Origin: Desulfotignum sp.
GTDB taxonomy: Bacteria; Desulfobacterota; Desulfobacteria; Desulfobacterales; Desulfobacteraceae
DNA: 64,000 nucleotides
Assembly: GCA_011390335.1 (NCBI GenBank)
Contig: JAABSO010000001.1
Coordinates: 231,001-295,000 of the forward strand
Direction of reading: 5' to 3'
The notes beneath the pieces are model-generated. The model ran no database searches and had not been told where the DNA came from. It worked only from the letters and a program-made list of their open reading frames with translations. Positions 47,951 through 56,896 of the stretch are shown here, one piece after another. Made by a program: the position numbers and the translations under genes. The stretch's first letter is position 1; every line of letters starts with the position of its first letter.

Positions 47951-49627
47951 ATGACCGGTCGGCAGTTTGATTTTGACTACCTTGTCATAGGTTCCGGTTT
48001 CGGCGGCAGCGTTTCTGCCATGCGGCTTTCGCAGAAAGGATACAGAGTCGGGGTCATCGAAGCGGGAAAACGGTGGAAAAACGATGATTTTGCCAGGGTA
48101 AACTGGAATTTGCGCAAATATCTGTGGATGCCAAAAATCTTTTTATACGGCATCCAGCGGATGAACCTGCTCAATGACATTTTCATATTGAGCGGTGCCG
48201 GGGTCGGTGGCGGCAGCCTGAACTATGCAAACACGCTGTATGTCCCGCCGGATAAGTTCTTTGAAAATGAGGTGGTCAGGCGGATGGGGGGAAAAGATGC
48301 CCTTGTGCCCTATTATGCAATAGCGCAAAAAATGCTGGGGGCCGCTGAAAACCCATTTATAGGGGAAGCAGATCATTTGATGCGTAAAACTGCTGCGGAT
48401 TTCGGCCGGGAACACACGTTTCATAAAACCTGTGTGGGTGTGTATTTTGGCGAACAGGGCAAAAAAGCAAAAGACCCCTATTTTTTTGGTGAAGGTCCGG
48501 ACAGGATTGGCTGTGAATTCTGCGGTGCATGCATGACCGGGTGTCGGAAAGATGCCAAAAACACCCTGGACAAAAATTATCTGTATTTTGCAAAAAAATT
48601 CGGTACCCGGATCATTCCCGAAACCAGGGTGATCGATATACGCCCGCTGTCAGCGGACGGGGCTGACGGATACAAGATCACCTGTGCCAGGACAACGGGT
48701 GTATTGGGTCGGAAAACCGTTTTTCGTACAAAAGGCGTTGTTTTATCCGCCGGTGTGCTGGGCACCCTTTCTCTGCTTCTGAAAATGAAGGAGACAGGCC
48801 GGATGCCGAGGCTGTCTGATGATCTGGGACAGCGGGTCAGGACCAACAGCGAAGCGATTCTGGCTGTCAGGGCCTGTTCAGGAAACGTGGATTTTTCAAC
48901 CGGGGTGGCCATAACCTCCAGCGTGCACCCGGATGACAATACCCACATGGAGCCGGTCAGGTATGCAAAGGGCAATGATTTTATGGGCCTGCTGCCGGTG
49001 CTGCTCACGGACGGAGGGGGGAAGATACCCCGGATATTTCGCTATATCGCCAATGTTATCAGGCATCCTGTGCATTTTCTGCGCATATTGAATCCCATCG
49101 GATTTGCCGGTCAAAGCCTGATAATACTGGTGATGCAGACCCATGACAACTACCTGAACGTGTCCCGGAAACACCGGTGGTTATGGCCGTTTGTCAAGTC
49201 CCTGGGATCAAAACAGGCCAGTAATAAAAAAAATCCGGTGTACATTCCCATTGCCAATGAATTCGCCCGCAGGCTGGCAGGAAACATGAACGGGATACCC
49301 ACCAGTATTGTTTCCGAAGTATATATGAATGCACCGATTACCGCCCATATCATGGGGGGCTGCAGTGCCCATGAAGACTCTGAAAAAGGCGTGATCGATG
49401 ACAAAAATCGTGTGAGAGGGTACCAGAACATGATCGTGGCGGACGGCTCCATGATCCCGGCCAATCTGGGAGTAAACCCGGCCCTGTCCATTACCGCACT
49501 GTCAGAAAGGGCCATGTCTTTCATAGCGGTGAAAGGGTTTAAAAAAATGCAGTATCTGCAGGCGGAAAAAAACTGGGGGGTCACGGACCTGCTGACGTCT
49601 TCAGATGCCCTGACAGACAATCCGTAA
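47951..49627 (+). CDS. GMC-family FAD oxidoreductase with ferredoxin-like Cys cluster
   Basis: A 558-residue flavoprotein of the GMC/cholesterol-oxidase type. FAD motifs are YLVIGSGFGGSVSAMRLSQKG and SGAGVGGGSLNYANTLY; the C-terminal part has ITAHIMGGCSAHEDSEKGVID and VADGSMIPANLGVNPALSITA. At residues 188-198 is C-x2-C-x2-C-x3-C (CEFCGACMTGC), a pattern that could bind a [4Fe-4S] cluster. An oxidase is unlikely in an anaerobe, so it probably acts as a dehydrogenase passing electrons through the cluster. The substrate is unknown. Confidence 0.85.
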   Translation: MTGRQFDFDYLVIGSGFGGSVSAMRLSQKGYRVGVIEAGKRWKNDDFARVNWNLRKYLWMPKIFLYGIQRMNLLNDIFILSGAGVGGGSLNYANTLYVPPDKFFENEVVRRMGGKDALVPYYAIAQKMLGAAENPFIGEADHLMRKTAADFGREHTFHKTCVGVYFGEQGKKAKDPYFFGEGPDRIGCEFCGACMTGCRKDAKNTLDKNYLYFAKKFGTRIIPETRVIDIRPLSADGADGYKITCARTTGVLGRKTVFRTKGVVLSAGVLGTLSLLLKMKETGRMPRLSDDLGQRVRTNSEAILAVRACSGNVDFSTGVAITSSVHPDDNTHMEPVRYAKGNDFMGLLPVLLTDGGGKIPRIFRYIANVIRHPVHFLRILNPIGFAGQSLIILVMQTHDNYLNVSRKHRWLWPFVKSLGSKQASNKKNPVYIPIANEFARRLAGNMNGIPTSIVSEVYMNAPITAHIMGGCSAHEDSEKGVIDDKNRVRGYQNMIVADGSMIPANLGVNPALSITALSERAMSFIAVKGFKKMQYLQAEKNWGVTDLLTSSDALTDNP

Positions 49628-49811
49628 GCTGGAAATGCCGGCAGGCTGAGCGCTTAAAAAATATGGCAGAACAGCGTTGCCAGGTATTTTTGTTGTAAAC
49701 AAGCAACAAAACGCCTTAATGGAGTATCTTGACCTGTTTTTGCCAACCCTGTACCCTGTGCATGGGTGAAGATATTGTGAGCATGGAAATTGATTTTACG
49801 GAGGACCAGAC

Positions 49812-50765
49812 ATGAATAAAATACGTACCATCTGCATCTATGGGGTTGGCGGTATAGGCGGATTTTTTGGCGGTAAAATCGCCCATGCACTCAATCATGA
49901 CAACACACTGGATCGTGCATGCTTTTTTGTGGCCAGGGGAGACCATTTAAGGGCGATCAGGCAAAACGGCATCACCGTAATCACACAGCGAAAAACCATT
50001 ACAGGGATGCCGGCGGCAGCCACAGACAATATGGATGAACTGCCTGATCCGGACATGATTTTTGTCTGCGTTAAAAGCTATGATCTGGATGACGCGTTAA
50101 AAGCGATTGCGCCAAAGGTTCACAAAAAAACCATTATACTGCCGTTGTTGAACGGGGCTGATATTTATGAGCGGATCAGGAAAAATCTGACCACAGGTAT
50201 TGTACTGCCGGCCTGTGTGTATGTCGGCACACATATTCAGGCACCAGGTGTTATCTGCCAGAGTGGCGGGGACGGCAAAATTTTACTTGGGCCGGATCCG
50301 CAGCATGTGGGGCTAGATCCGAAAAATCTCACCGATTTTCTGGATGCCATGCAGATCAATTTTCAATGGCGCCCGGATCCCGGCCCGGCTATATGGGGCA
50401 AATACCTGTTTATCGCATCCTTTGCCCTGGCAACGGTATTTTTCAATAAGACCATCAGCCAGGTGGCAGCAGATCCGGATGCAGCACAGACAGCCCGTAA
50501 AATCATGCAGGAAATATACGCCATTGCAACAGCCAAAGGGGTTCAGCTGCCGGAGCATATCATCAACGAACAACTGGCCAGAGCAGCCCAGTTTCCCGGT
50601 GATACAAAAACATCCTATCAACGGGATGTGGAATCCAAGGGCCGGGTGAATGAAGGGGATCTTTTCGGCGGCACGATTCTCAGACAGGGTGCGGCACAAG
50701 GCATTCCGACCCCGGTCACCCAGTCGGTTTATTCAGCCATTCAGGACAGACTGTCAGCTGATTAG
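49812..50765 (+). CDS. 2-dehydropantoate 2-reductase family protein (PanE/ApbA)
   Basis: A 317-residue NADPH-binding oxidoreductase. The Rossmann motif is IYGVGGIGGFFGGKIA; later signature segments are CVKSYDLDDAL, LPLLNGAD, WGKYLFIASFALATVF (with the family Lys) and SYQRDVESKGRVNEGDLFGG. It may reduce ketopantoate for pantothenate synthesis, but several PanE paralogues reduce other 2-keto acids. ACGGAGG lies upstream of the ATG. The 3' end overlaps the convergent nupC-type gene by 12 nt. Confidence 0.87.
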   Translation: MNKIRTICIYGVGGIGGFFGGKIAHALNHDNTLDRACFFVARGDHLRAIRQNGITVITQRKTITGMPAAATDNMDELPDPDMIFVCVKSYDLDDALKAIAPKVHKKTIILPLLNGADIYERIRKNLTTGIVLPACVYVGTHIQAPGVICQSGGDGKILLGPDPQHVGLDPKNLTDFLDAMQINFQWRPDPGPAIWGKYLFIASFALATVFFNKTISQVAADPDAAQTARKIMQEIYAIATAKGVQLPEHIINEQLARAAQFPGDTKTSYQRDVESKGRVNEGDLFGGTILRQGAAQGIPTPVTQSVYSAIQDRLSAD

Positions 50766-51998
50766 TCCCACAATGGCGCCGGTCATGCAGGTGGCAATGG
50801 TGCCGGCAGCAATGGACCGGAGTCCCAGGGACACGATTTCACCCCGGCGGTCCGGGGCCATGGTGCCCAGTCCCCCGATCATGATACCCAGGCTGCCGGG
50901 GTTGGCAAATCCGCACATGGCATAGAGCATGATCAGGCGGCTGTCCGGCCCCAGGCTCTCTTTGGGAAGGCTGGCCAGGCTCAGGTAGGCCACAAATTCG
51001 TTGATAATGGTTTTGGTTCCCATCAACCCCCCGGCAGTACCGGCTTCGGCCCAGGGGATTCCCATGAGCCAGACCACAGGCGCCATGACCCAGCCAAAAA
51101 TTCTTTGGAGGGTCAAAGGCTCCTGGCCGGCATCCGGCAGAATTTTGAGCAGGATATCCGCCAGGTGTACTAGGGCCACCAGCACGATGAGCATGGCAAT
51201 GATATTGATGAGTAGCTCCACGCCCTGAATGGTGCCTCTGGTTACCGCATCCATGGCGCTGGTGGCAGGATCAGGGGATGTCAGTTTCCCGGAGGTGACC
51301 GGTTTTGTTTCCGGAATCATGATCTTGGCCACGGTAATGGCTGCCGGGGCGCTGATAATGGAGGCAGCCAGGATGTGGCCCAAAACATTCGGGATGATGT
51401 CTCCCAGGATATTGGCATACAGCACCATCATGGTGCCGGCGATGGTGGCCATGCCCGATGTCATCAGGGCAAACAGTTCGCTGCGGGTTAAAGCGCTGAC
51501 ATATGGCCGGATAAATAAAGGGGATTCCACCATGCCCACAAAAATATTGGCGGAAACCCCAAGTCCTTCAGCCCCGCCCAGACCGAAAAGCCGTTCAAGT
51601 ACCCGGGAAAATTTTTGTACCACCCAGGGCAGGACCCGCCAGTAAAACAGCAGTGAAGACAGTGCACTCATGAGCAGCACCAGGGGCAAAGCCTGAAACG
51701 CCAGGATAAAGGATGCGCCGTCAAATTTTTCCTCAAAAGGCAAAGGGCCGCCCCCCAGGTATCCGAACACCATGGATGTGCCAGCCCGGGTGGCCTGTTC
51801 AAGGGCCAGGACCACCTGGTTCAGAAGCGCAAATCCCTGGCCCAGCAGCGGGATCTTGAGAAACGCAAGGGCCAGCAGCAATTGCAGGCCCAGGCCCATG
51901 ACAATGGTTTTGATTTTCACCTGGCCCCGGTTTTCACTGATCATCCAGGCCAGTCCCACAAAGACTGTCAGGCCGGCCATCCCCTGAAAAATCATCAT
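50754..51998 (-). CDS. Concentrative nucleoside transporter (NupC/CNT family)
   Basis: A 414-residue inner-membrane protein with about ten helices. Family segments include FGYLGGG, GMVESPLFIRPYVSALTRSELFALMTSGMATIAGT, the long GAEGLGVSANIFVG stretch, and FVAYLSLASL with GFANPGSLGIMIGGLGTMAPDRR. CNT proteins import nucleosides with Na+ or H+. The ATG at 51998 with an upstream AGGA is preferred over the longer frame to 52046. Confidence 0.9.
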   Translation of the reverse strand: MMIFQGMAGLTVFVGLAWMISENRGQVKIKTIVMGLGLQLLLALAFLKIPLLGQGFALLNQVVLALEQATRAGTSMVFGYLGGGPLPFEEKFDGASFILAFQALPLVLLMSALSSLLFYWRVLPWVVQKFSRVLERLFGLGGAEGLGVSANIFVGMVESPLFIRPYVSALTRSELFALMTSGMATIAGTMMVLYANILGDIIPNVLGHILAASIISAPAAITVAKIMIPETKPVTSGKLTSPDPATSAMDAVTRGTIQGVELLINIIAMLIVLVALVHLADILLKILPDAGQEPLTLQRIFGWVMAPVVWLMGIPWAEAGTAGGLMGTKTIINEFVAYLSLASLPKESLGPDSRLIMLYAMCGFANPGSLGIMIGGLGTMAPDRRGEIVSLGLRSIAAGTIATCMTGAIVGLIS

Positions 51999-52202
51999 GT
52001 TTGTCCTGGCTCCATTGGTTTTATTCTCAACTGTGCCTGTCAACAAGCTCTATAGTTCATTTAATACAGGTCGTCAACGTCCGGGCGCAAAAGTCGCGTT
52101 TTTGCTTTGATTGGATGCAGGTTTGTGTCTTTTTGGGGTTTACTTTTTTATATCATGGGCATATGTACTGTAACAAAGGCCATTTTAACCCAGGATACAG
52201 CG

Positions 52203-52218
52203 TGGCATCTATTTTGCT
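52203..52218 (+). promoter_or_regulatory. Sigma54 (-24/-12) promoter upstream of cstA
   Basis: TGGCATCTATTTTGCT matches the -24 TGGCA and -12 TTGCT with correct spacing. It is 105 bp before the cstA ATG. About 100 bp further upstream GCAAAA and TTTTGC (52087-52105) form a small dyad that could be an activator site. The rest of 51999-52323 holds no gene. Confidence 0.72.
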
Positions 52219-52323
52219 GTAATTTAAGGAAGGTTTTACCAGACAAAAGCGGGCAAGATTGAACGCTTTTGCCGTGATTCATATTAACTGTTTCATCTCA
52301 CAGCCACAGGGAGGAGAGAGAGA

Positions 52324-54060
52324 ATGGATGCATTATTAATCATGGTGATTTCCTTTATCGGGTATATTTTAATGTACAATGTGTATGGCCGGTTCATTGG
52401 AAAGAAAATTTTCAAATTGGCCAAGGCAGCAGAGGTGCCTTCTGTTGTTCAGGAAGATGGTGTGGATTATGTTCCCACCAAAAAAGAGGTGATCTTCGGT
52501 CATCACTTTACTTCCATTGCCGGAACCGGCCCCATTGTGGGACCGGCCATCGCCATTATCTGGGGATGGGTGCCGGCAATGATCTGGGTGTTTTTCGGCA
52601 GCATCTTCATGGGTGCTGTGCATGATTTCGGGGCCTTGATTATTTCCATGAGAAACCAGGGAAAGTCCATTGCCGATTACACATCAAAATATGTCAACAA
52701 CCGCACCCGGTTTTTCTTTTTTTTGATTGTCTTTCTGGAACTGTGGATTGTGATTGCCATTTTCGGCCTGGTGATCGCCGTGGTGTTCGCCATGTATCCC
52801 ACATCGGTTCTGCCTGTCTGGTGTGAGGTAGCCATTGCCCTGTATCTGGGTCATGCCATTTACAAACAGGGCAAAAGCATCATTACCTGGTCCATTATTG
52901 CCGTGGTGCTCATGTATGTCACCGTGTTCATCGGTGCCTATCTTCCCATTACAATGCCGACCATTGCAGGGATTCCCCCCACAGGCGTCTGGACAATCCT
53001 GTTGCTGATCTATGCCTTTATCGCCTCCACCCTGCCGGTCACCACATTATTGCAGCCCAGGGATTTTATCAATTCCCATCAGCTGATGATCGTGATGGTG
53101 CTGCTGGTGATCGGGGTGTTTTTTTCCGCATTTTTTGCAAACCTGTCCATCGTGGCGCCGGCAGTCCAGATGTCCCCGGCCGAAGCCCCGCCCATGTGGC
53201 CTTTTTTGTTTATCACCATTGCCTGCGGCGCTATTTCCGGGTTCCACTCTCTGGTGTCTTCAGGCACGTCCGCCAAACAGGTCCGGTATGAAACCGATTC
53301 ACTCTTTGTGGGATATGGCTCCATGCTCATGGAAGGGGCCCTTGCCACATTGGTGATTATTGCTGTGTCCGCCGGTATCGGCATGGGGTATGTGACCAAA
53401 TCCGGTGAAACCCTGGTGGGGATAGCTGCCTGGACAACCCATTATTCTTCCTGGGCGGCTGCGGCCGGGCTGGGATCAAAAGTGGCGGCGTTTGTGGATG
53501 GCTCCGCCAACATGATCGCCTCTTTTGGGGTACCGGCCAGCATTGCTGTTGTCATCATGGGGGTGTTTGTGGCATCCTTTGCCGGCACCACCCTGGACAC
53601 CGCCACCCGGATCCAGCGGTATATTTTGTCTGAACTGTTTGACAGTGTGAAGCTCACCGCGTTGTCCGGCAAATATATCACCACCTTTTTAGCGGTGGGA
53701 ACGGCATTGCTTCTGGCTTTTGCAAGCGGCCCCAGCGGAAACGGGGCACTGAAGCTGTGGCCACTGTTTGGTGCGGTGAACCAGACCCTGGCCGGCCTGG
53801 CTTTGATCATCATTACCGTATATCTTAAAGACAAGGGCGGGCTTAAATGGATGATATCAGGCATCCCTGCCCTGTTCATGATGGTGATGACTATCTGGGC
53901 CCTGATCCTGAACCAGGGCAGTTTTGGTACGGCACACAACATCCTGCTTCAGGTGGTCAATGCCATTATCCTTATACTGGCTGTCTGGATCACGGCGGAA
54001 GGGTTCCTGCGGTTTATCAACATCACCCCGGAAAACCGAATCGTTTCGGAAAACAGATAA
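52324..54060 (+). CDS. cstA: Carbon starvation protein A family transporter (CstA/BtsT)
   Basis: A 578-residue membrane protein with about 16 helices. Typical CstA segments are VYGRFIGKKIF, KEVIFGHHFTSIAGTGPIVGPAIAIIWGW, FGSIFMGAVHDFGALI, the GFHSLVSSGTSAKQ segment, and FAGTTLDTATRIQRY. CstA and BtsT import pyruvate and possibly peptides. This one is somewhat shorter than E. coli CstA (about 700). GGAGAGAG precedes the ATG. It has a sigma54 promoter and is followed by three small genes ending with an ArsA-type ATPase. Confidence 0.94.
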   Translation: MDALLIMVISFIGYILMYNVYGRFIGKKIFKLAKAAEVPSVVQEDGVDYVPTKKEVIFGHHFTSIAGTGPIVGPAIAIIWGWVPAMIWVFFGSIFMGAVHDFGALIISMRNQGKSIADYTSKYVNNRTRFFFFLIVFLELWIVIAIFGLVIAVVFAMYPTSVLPVWCEVAIALYLGHAIYKQGKSIITWSIIAVVLMYVTVFIGAYLPITMPTIAGIPPTGVWTILLLIYAFIASTLPVTTLLQPRDFINSHQLMIVMVLLVIGVFFSAFFANLSIVAPAVQMSPAEAPPMWPFLFITIACGAISGFHSLVSSGTSAKQVRYETDSLFVGYGSMLMEGALATLVIIAVSAGIGMGYVTKSGETLVGIAAWTTHYSSWAAAAGLGSKVAAFVDGSANMIASFGVPASIAVVIMGVFVASFAGTTLDTATRIQRYILSELFDSVKLTALSGKYITTFLAVGTALLLAFASGPSGNGALKLWPLFGAVNQTLAGLALIIITVYLKDKGGLKWMISGIPALFMMVMTIWALILNQGSFGTAHNILLQVVNAIILILAVWITAEGFLRFINITPENRIVSENR

Positions 54061-54079
54061 TATATCAACTATTTTCAGG

Positions 54080-54108
54080 ACCAGGCCTGCTGTTTGTGCA
54101 GGCCTGGT
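54080..54108 (+). other. Intercistronic hairpin after cstA
   Basis: An 11-bp perfect stem, ACCAGGCCTGC (54080-54090) with GCAGGCCTGGT (54098-54108), has no T-run after it. It lies between cstA and the next gene, 18 nt before that gene's ATG. It probably limits 3' decay of cstA mRNA or attenuates the downstream genes rather than fully terminating. Confidence 0.5.
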
Positions 54109-54125
54109 ACCGATCCTGACACTGA

Positions 54126-54557
54126 ATGCACAAAAAACTTCAAACACAGTATGTTATAATGGTGTTGCCGGCCCTGGGCCTGTTGCTGATCCTGGGCACG
54201 GTAAAATCACTGAACCTGGTTACTCCGGGCTGTTTTAGCTTACCTGCAGTGCTCCCGGCAGCTGTTTTTGTTGTGTCAGCCATTACCGCCATTGCCGGCC
54301 CGCTTTTTTTGCGGACCTTGTTTGCCCATTCCGTCAGAAAGCAGCAGATGGTTCCGGCGGCAGATTTTCTGACTTTTCAGCGCCGGCTTCTGTGGATATC
54401 CCAGATAACCCCGTATCTAACGTTTGTGGCGGTTTTTTGTGATTTTCCCAGATTTTATGCCGCCGCCATTGTTTTAATGGGGTTGTATGCACTGTATTAT
54501 TACTATCCATCACAAAAGCGCATCGGCTTTGACAAAAAAATATTCAGGGTGACATGA
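54126..54557 (+). CDS. Small membrane protein of unknown function in the cstA-arsA cassette
   Basis: A 143-residue protein with four predicted transmembrane helices (about 9-27, 40-62, 88-106, 107-124) and basic loops. I do not recognise the family. Its stop overlaps the next start (ATGA), linking it to the small soluble protein and the ArsA-type ATPase. It could be an accessory subunit of the CstA transporter, which is inference. Confidence 0.65.
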   Translation: MHKKLQTQYVIMVLPALGLLLILGTVKSLNLVTPGCFSLPAVLPAAVFVVSAITAIAGPLFLRTLFAHSVRKQQMVPAADFLTFQRRLLWISQITPYLTFVAVFCDFPRFYAAAIVLMGLYALYYYYPSQKRIGFDKKIFRVT

Positions 54558-54865
54558 ACAGTCAGCACACAGATTTTCGGCAGATCTTTGGCAGGGTTAA
54601 AAAACAGGTCGCCGGCTTGTGGCAGGCTGCAGATGCGGTGGCCCGGAACAAGGCGGTCAATAGCATTGAAGCGGAATGCCAGGAGCTGGAGTATATTTTT
54701 GCCCTGCTGGTCCAGGGGTCGTTTATCGGCATGCCCTCCCCGCCGGCACACCTCAGTATGGATCTTCTGCCATTGATGGAAAAGGATTTACAGCTTTTGC
54801 TTGAAAGGATGAACACGTCAAACGAACCATTGTCCAGGTTGTTTTCCGTGTTTGATATTTCATAA
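54554..54865 (+). CDS. Small soluble helical protein of unknown function
   Basis: A 103-residue protein with no signal or membrane segment and a helix-rich pattern (VKKQVAGLWQAADAVARNKAVNSIEAECQELEYIFALL). A Pro-rich turn (GMPSPPAHLS) precedes a last helix pair. It overlaps the membrane-protein gene by 4 nt and ends 5 nt before the ArsA-type ATPase start. The family is not recognised. It may be the adaptor or client of the ATPase. Confidence 0.65.
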   Translation: MNSQHTDFRQIFGRVKKQVAGLWQAADAVARNKAVNSIEAECQELEYIFALLVQGSFIGMPSPPAHLSMDLLPLMEKDLQLLLERMNTSNEPLSRLFSVFDIS

Positions 54866-54870
54866 GACCC

Positions 54871-55785
54871 ATGAAAAATCTTCGCACACTGTTTTTTCTG
54901 GGCAAAGGCGGTACCGGCAAATCTACGGCATCTGCCCTGATTTCCCTGGTATTGAAAGAGAAAAACAAAAAAGTGCTCCTGGCGTCTTTTGATGATGCCC
55001 ACAACCAGGCAGATATTTTTGAAACCCTTTTTTCTGACAAAGCCTGCACCATAGGCCCCTGCCTTGAGGTGCTCCAGGTCGACACAGATAAACAGATCAA
55101 ACGGTATCTGGCCAAAACCGCCAGAAATGTCAAAGCCAGTTATGCCTATCTGACTGCATTCAACCTGGAGCATTATTTTGATATTTTAAAATTTTCACCG
55201 GGCATGGAAGAATATGCCCTGGTAACCGCTTTCACAGACCTATTAACCCGGTACGCCGACTATGATTACCTGGTGATTGACCTGCCGCCCACGGCCTTGT
55301 CTTTGCGGTTTTTCAATCTTCCCGCCCTGTCTTTGACATGGATTGACCAGCTTGAAAAACTGCGGACCCAGATTAACAAGAAAAAAGAGATCATCTCACG
55401 GATCACGCTGGCCGGCAAAGAATTTGAGCGTGATAAGGTACTGCACCGGATTCAAGAGATGAAGTCAGACTATCTGCAGCTCAAAGCTTTGTTTGAAAAT
55501 CCGGCAAAGACCTGTTTTTATGTGGTGTTTAACCAGGATGTCCTTTCCGTGGCTGAAACGGGGCGGGTTATTGAACATCTGGACCGGCTGGCCATCCAAA
55601 TTACGGGATTGATCTGCAATGAACGGATAAAGGCGGATGCTGCGGCCCCGTCACAAAAAACTCTGTTTCCCGGCTTTCCCGTCCAGACCATTCCTTTTTC
55701 TAATACATCCCTGATCGGTATGGATGCCCTGGAACAGCACATTCTTTCACATAATCTGACCTTTGATAAGATATTGCAGGAATAG
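54871..55785 (+). CDS. ArsA/Get3-type P-loop ATPase
   Basis: A 304-residue ATPase of the SIMIBI class. The deviant Walker A is FFLGKGGTGKSTASALIS, switch I lies near LASFDDAHNQADIF, and Walker B is YDYLVIDLPPTALSLRFF. The family includes arsenite-pump ATPase ArsA and Get3, which handle metalloids or membrane-protein tails. No arsB or arsenite-binding Cys triad is seen, so arsenic resistance is unlikely. It closes the cstA-initiated cluster and probably serves the transporter or its small partners. Confidence 0.85.
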   Translation: MKNLRTLFFLGKGGTGKSTASALISLVLKEKNKKVLLASFDDAHNQADIFETLFSDKACTIGPCLEVLQVDTDKQIKRYLAKTARNVKASYAYLTAFNLEHYFDILKFSPGMEEYALVTAFTDLLTRYADYDYLVIDLPPTALSLRFFNLPALSLTWIDQLEKLRTQINKKKEIISRITLAGKEFERDKVLHRIQEMKSDYLQLKALFENPAKTCFYVVFNQDVLSVAETGRVIEHLDRLAIQITGLICNERIKADAAAPSQKTLFPGFPVQTIPFSNTSLIGMDALEQHILSHNLTFDKILQE

Positions 55786-55853
55786 TTACTCTTTTTGCCT
55801 GACCGTGACCGGCGTGTCTGTCCAATATATCGATCGCGAAAAAAATTAAGTGA

Positions 55854-55881
55854 TTGACTCTTTGTTATTCATGCCTAACTT
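55854..55881 (+). promoter_or_regulatory. Possible promoter of a 47-codon ORF
   Basis: TTGACT (55854-55859) and TAACTT (55876-55881) are spaced by 16 bp, about 57 bp before the ATG at 55938. Confidence 0.4.
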
Positions 55882-55937
55882 AAATGCATGGTCAAGCTAG
55901 GGCCGTTTAAAAACAACTACTTGCATGAGGTGATAAA

Positions 55938-56081
55938 ATGACTGATACCAGGCATGAAAACTATATTGAAAGCGATAAGGAACGGGATGAAGGCCATGTG
56001 GATACCCGGCAGAAAAATTTTGAGTGTGAAAATCCGGACAGTCATCTTGGATGTGATCCCGGGATTGATGTTGCCGGATAG
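55938..56081 (+). CDS. Small acidic protein (47 residues), unknown function
   Basis: An ATG with GAGGTG upstream opens a 47-codon frame, TAG at 56079-56081. The product is strongly acidic, with two Cys (ECENP and GCDPG), no membrane segment, and a His/Asp/Glu-rich composition that might bind metal. It has its own likely promoter and a strong terminator 28 nt after the stop, so it is a compact single-gene unit. The family is unknown. Confidence 0.5.
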   Translation: MTDTRHENYIESDKERDEGHVDTRQKNFECENPDSHLGCDPGIDVAG

Positions 56082-56108
56082 TTTTTTTTAAGCCTTAAAC
56101 GGTTTATG

Positions 56109-56145
56109 AAAAAAAGCAGCGTCTTTTAATGACGCTGCTTTTTTT
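56109..56145. terminator. Strong intrinsic terminator
   Basis: GCAGCGTC (56116-56123) and GACGCTGC (56131-56138) pair, extended by A7/T7 into a 15-bp stem with a 7-nt loop. It ends in a T-run on the plus strand and could also act on the minus strand. Confidence 0.88.
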
Positions 56146-56226
56146 GTGCTGAATCCCGGACAAAAAAATGATACTGTGTTTTATTTTGCCGGTCATCATG
56201 ACATATTGTAAGATAAAGGAGCCTGG

Positions 56227-56859
56227 ATGAAGCCACAGGAGATTGAAGATTTAAGTTTTCAAATCATAGAAAAAGAAGCCAAAAACCATGGTTTTGATGA
56301 AAAATACTGGCCTGTTGTGCGGCGGATGATCCATACATCAGCTGATTTCGACTATATCCGCACCATCCGGTTCGGCAACAATGCAGTGGAAAAAGGGGTC
56401 GCTGCCATTCAGAAGGGATGCAGCATCTTTACGGACACCAACATGGCCAGGGTGGGCATCAGGAAAACAGAAATTGCACATTTCAAGGGCACGGTTTCCT
56501 GCCTGATGACAGACCCGGCAGTGGCGGCCCGGGCTGCGGCGGACGGCACCACCCGTGCCCTGGCTGCCGTGGAGCTGGCAGCAGACCGGATAAAACACGG
56601 CATTTACGTGGTGGGCAATGCCCCCACAGCCCTGCTCCACCTTATCAGGCTCATTAAGGAGGGCAAGGCAGACCCCGCCCTTGTGATCGGGCTGCCTGTG
56701 GGATTTGTCAATGCCGCAGAATCCAAACAGGCGCTCACGGCCCTGGATACCCCCTACATCACCAATGCGGGCAGAAAAGGCGGCTCCAACGTGGCCGCGG
56801 CCGTGGTCAATGCCCTGGCCATCATGGCATATGAAACAGCGGTCCATGAAACCCCCTGA
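56227..56859 (+). CDS. cbiC: Precorrin-8X (cobalt-precorrin-8) methylmutase CbiC
   Basis: A 210-residue CbiC/CobH enzyme that moves the C-11 methyl to C-12, giving (cobalt-)hydrogenobyrinate. Motifs are VRRMIHTSADFDY with the catalytic His, TDTNMARVGI, GNAPTALLHLIRLI, GLPVGFVNAAESK and TNAGRKGGSNVAAAVVNAL. Length is normal. AAAGGAG precedes the ATG. It leads a second cobalamin operon with cbiA and cbiD, acting upstream of the cobU-cbiR operon at 14-19 kb. Confidence 0.95.
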   Translation: MKPQEIEDLSFQIIEKEAKNHGFDEKYWPVVRRMIHTSADFDYIRTIRFGNNAVEKGVAAIQKGCSIFTDTNMARVGIRKTEIAHFKGTVSCLMTDPAVAARAAADGTTRALAAVELAADRIKHGIYVVGNAPTALLHLIRLIKEGKADPALVIGLPVGFVNAAESKQALTALDTPYITNAGRKGGSNVAAAVVNALAIMAYETAVHETP

Positions 56860-56896
56860 CATTCAAATGGATAATTCAGATGGATAGAGGTGTGAC

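Noticed and set aside
54871..55785. Arsenic-resistance function for the ArsA-type ATPase
   Set aside because: No arsB, arsC, arsD or arsR neighbours and no arsenite-binding Cys triad, and the protein has a single ATPase domain.
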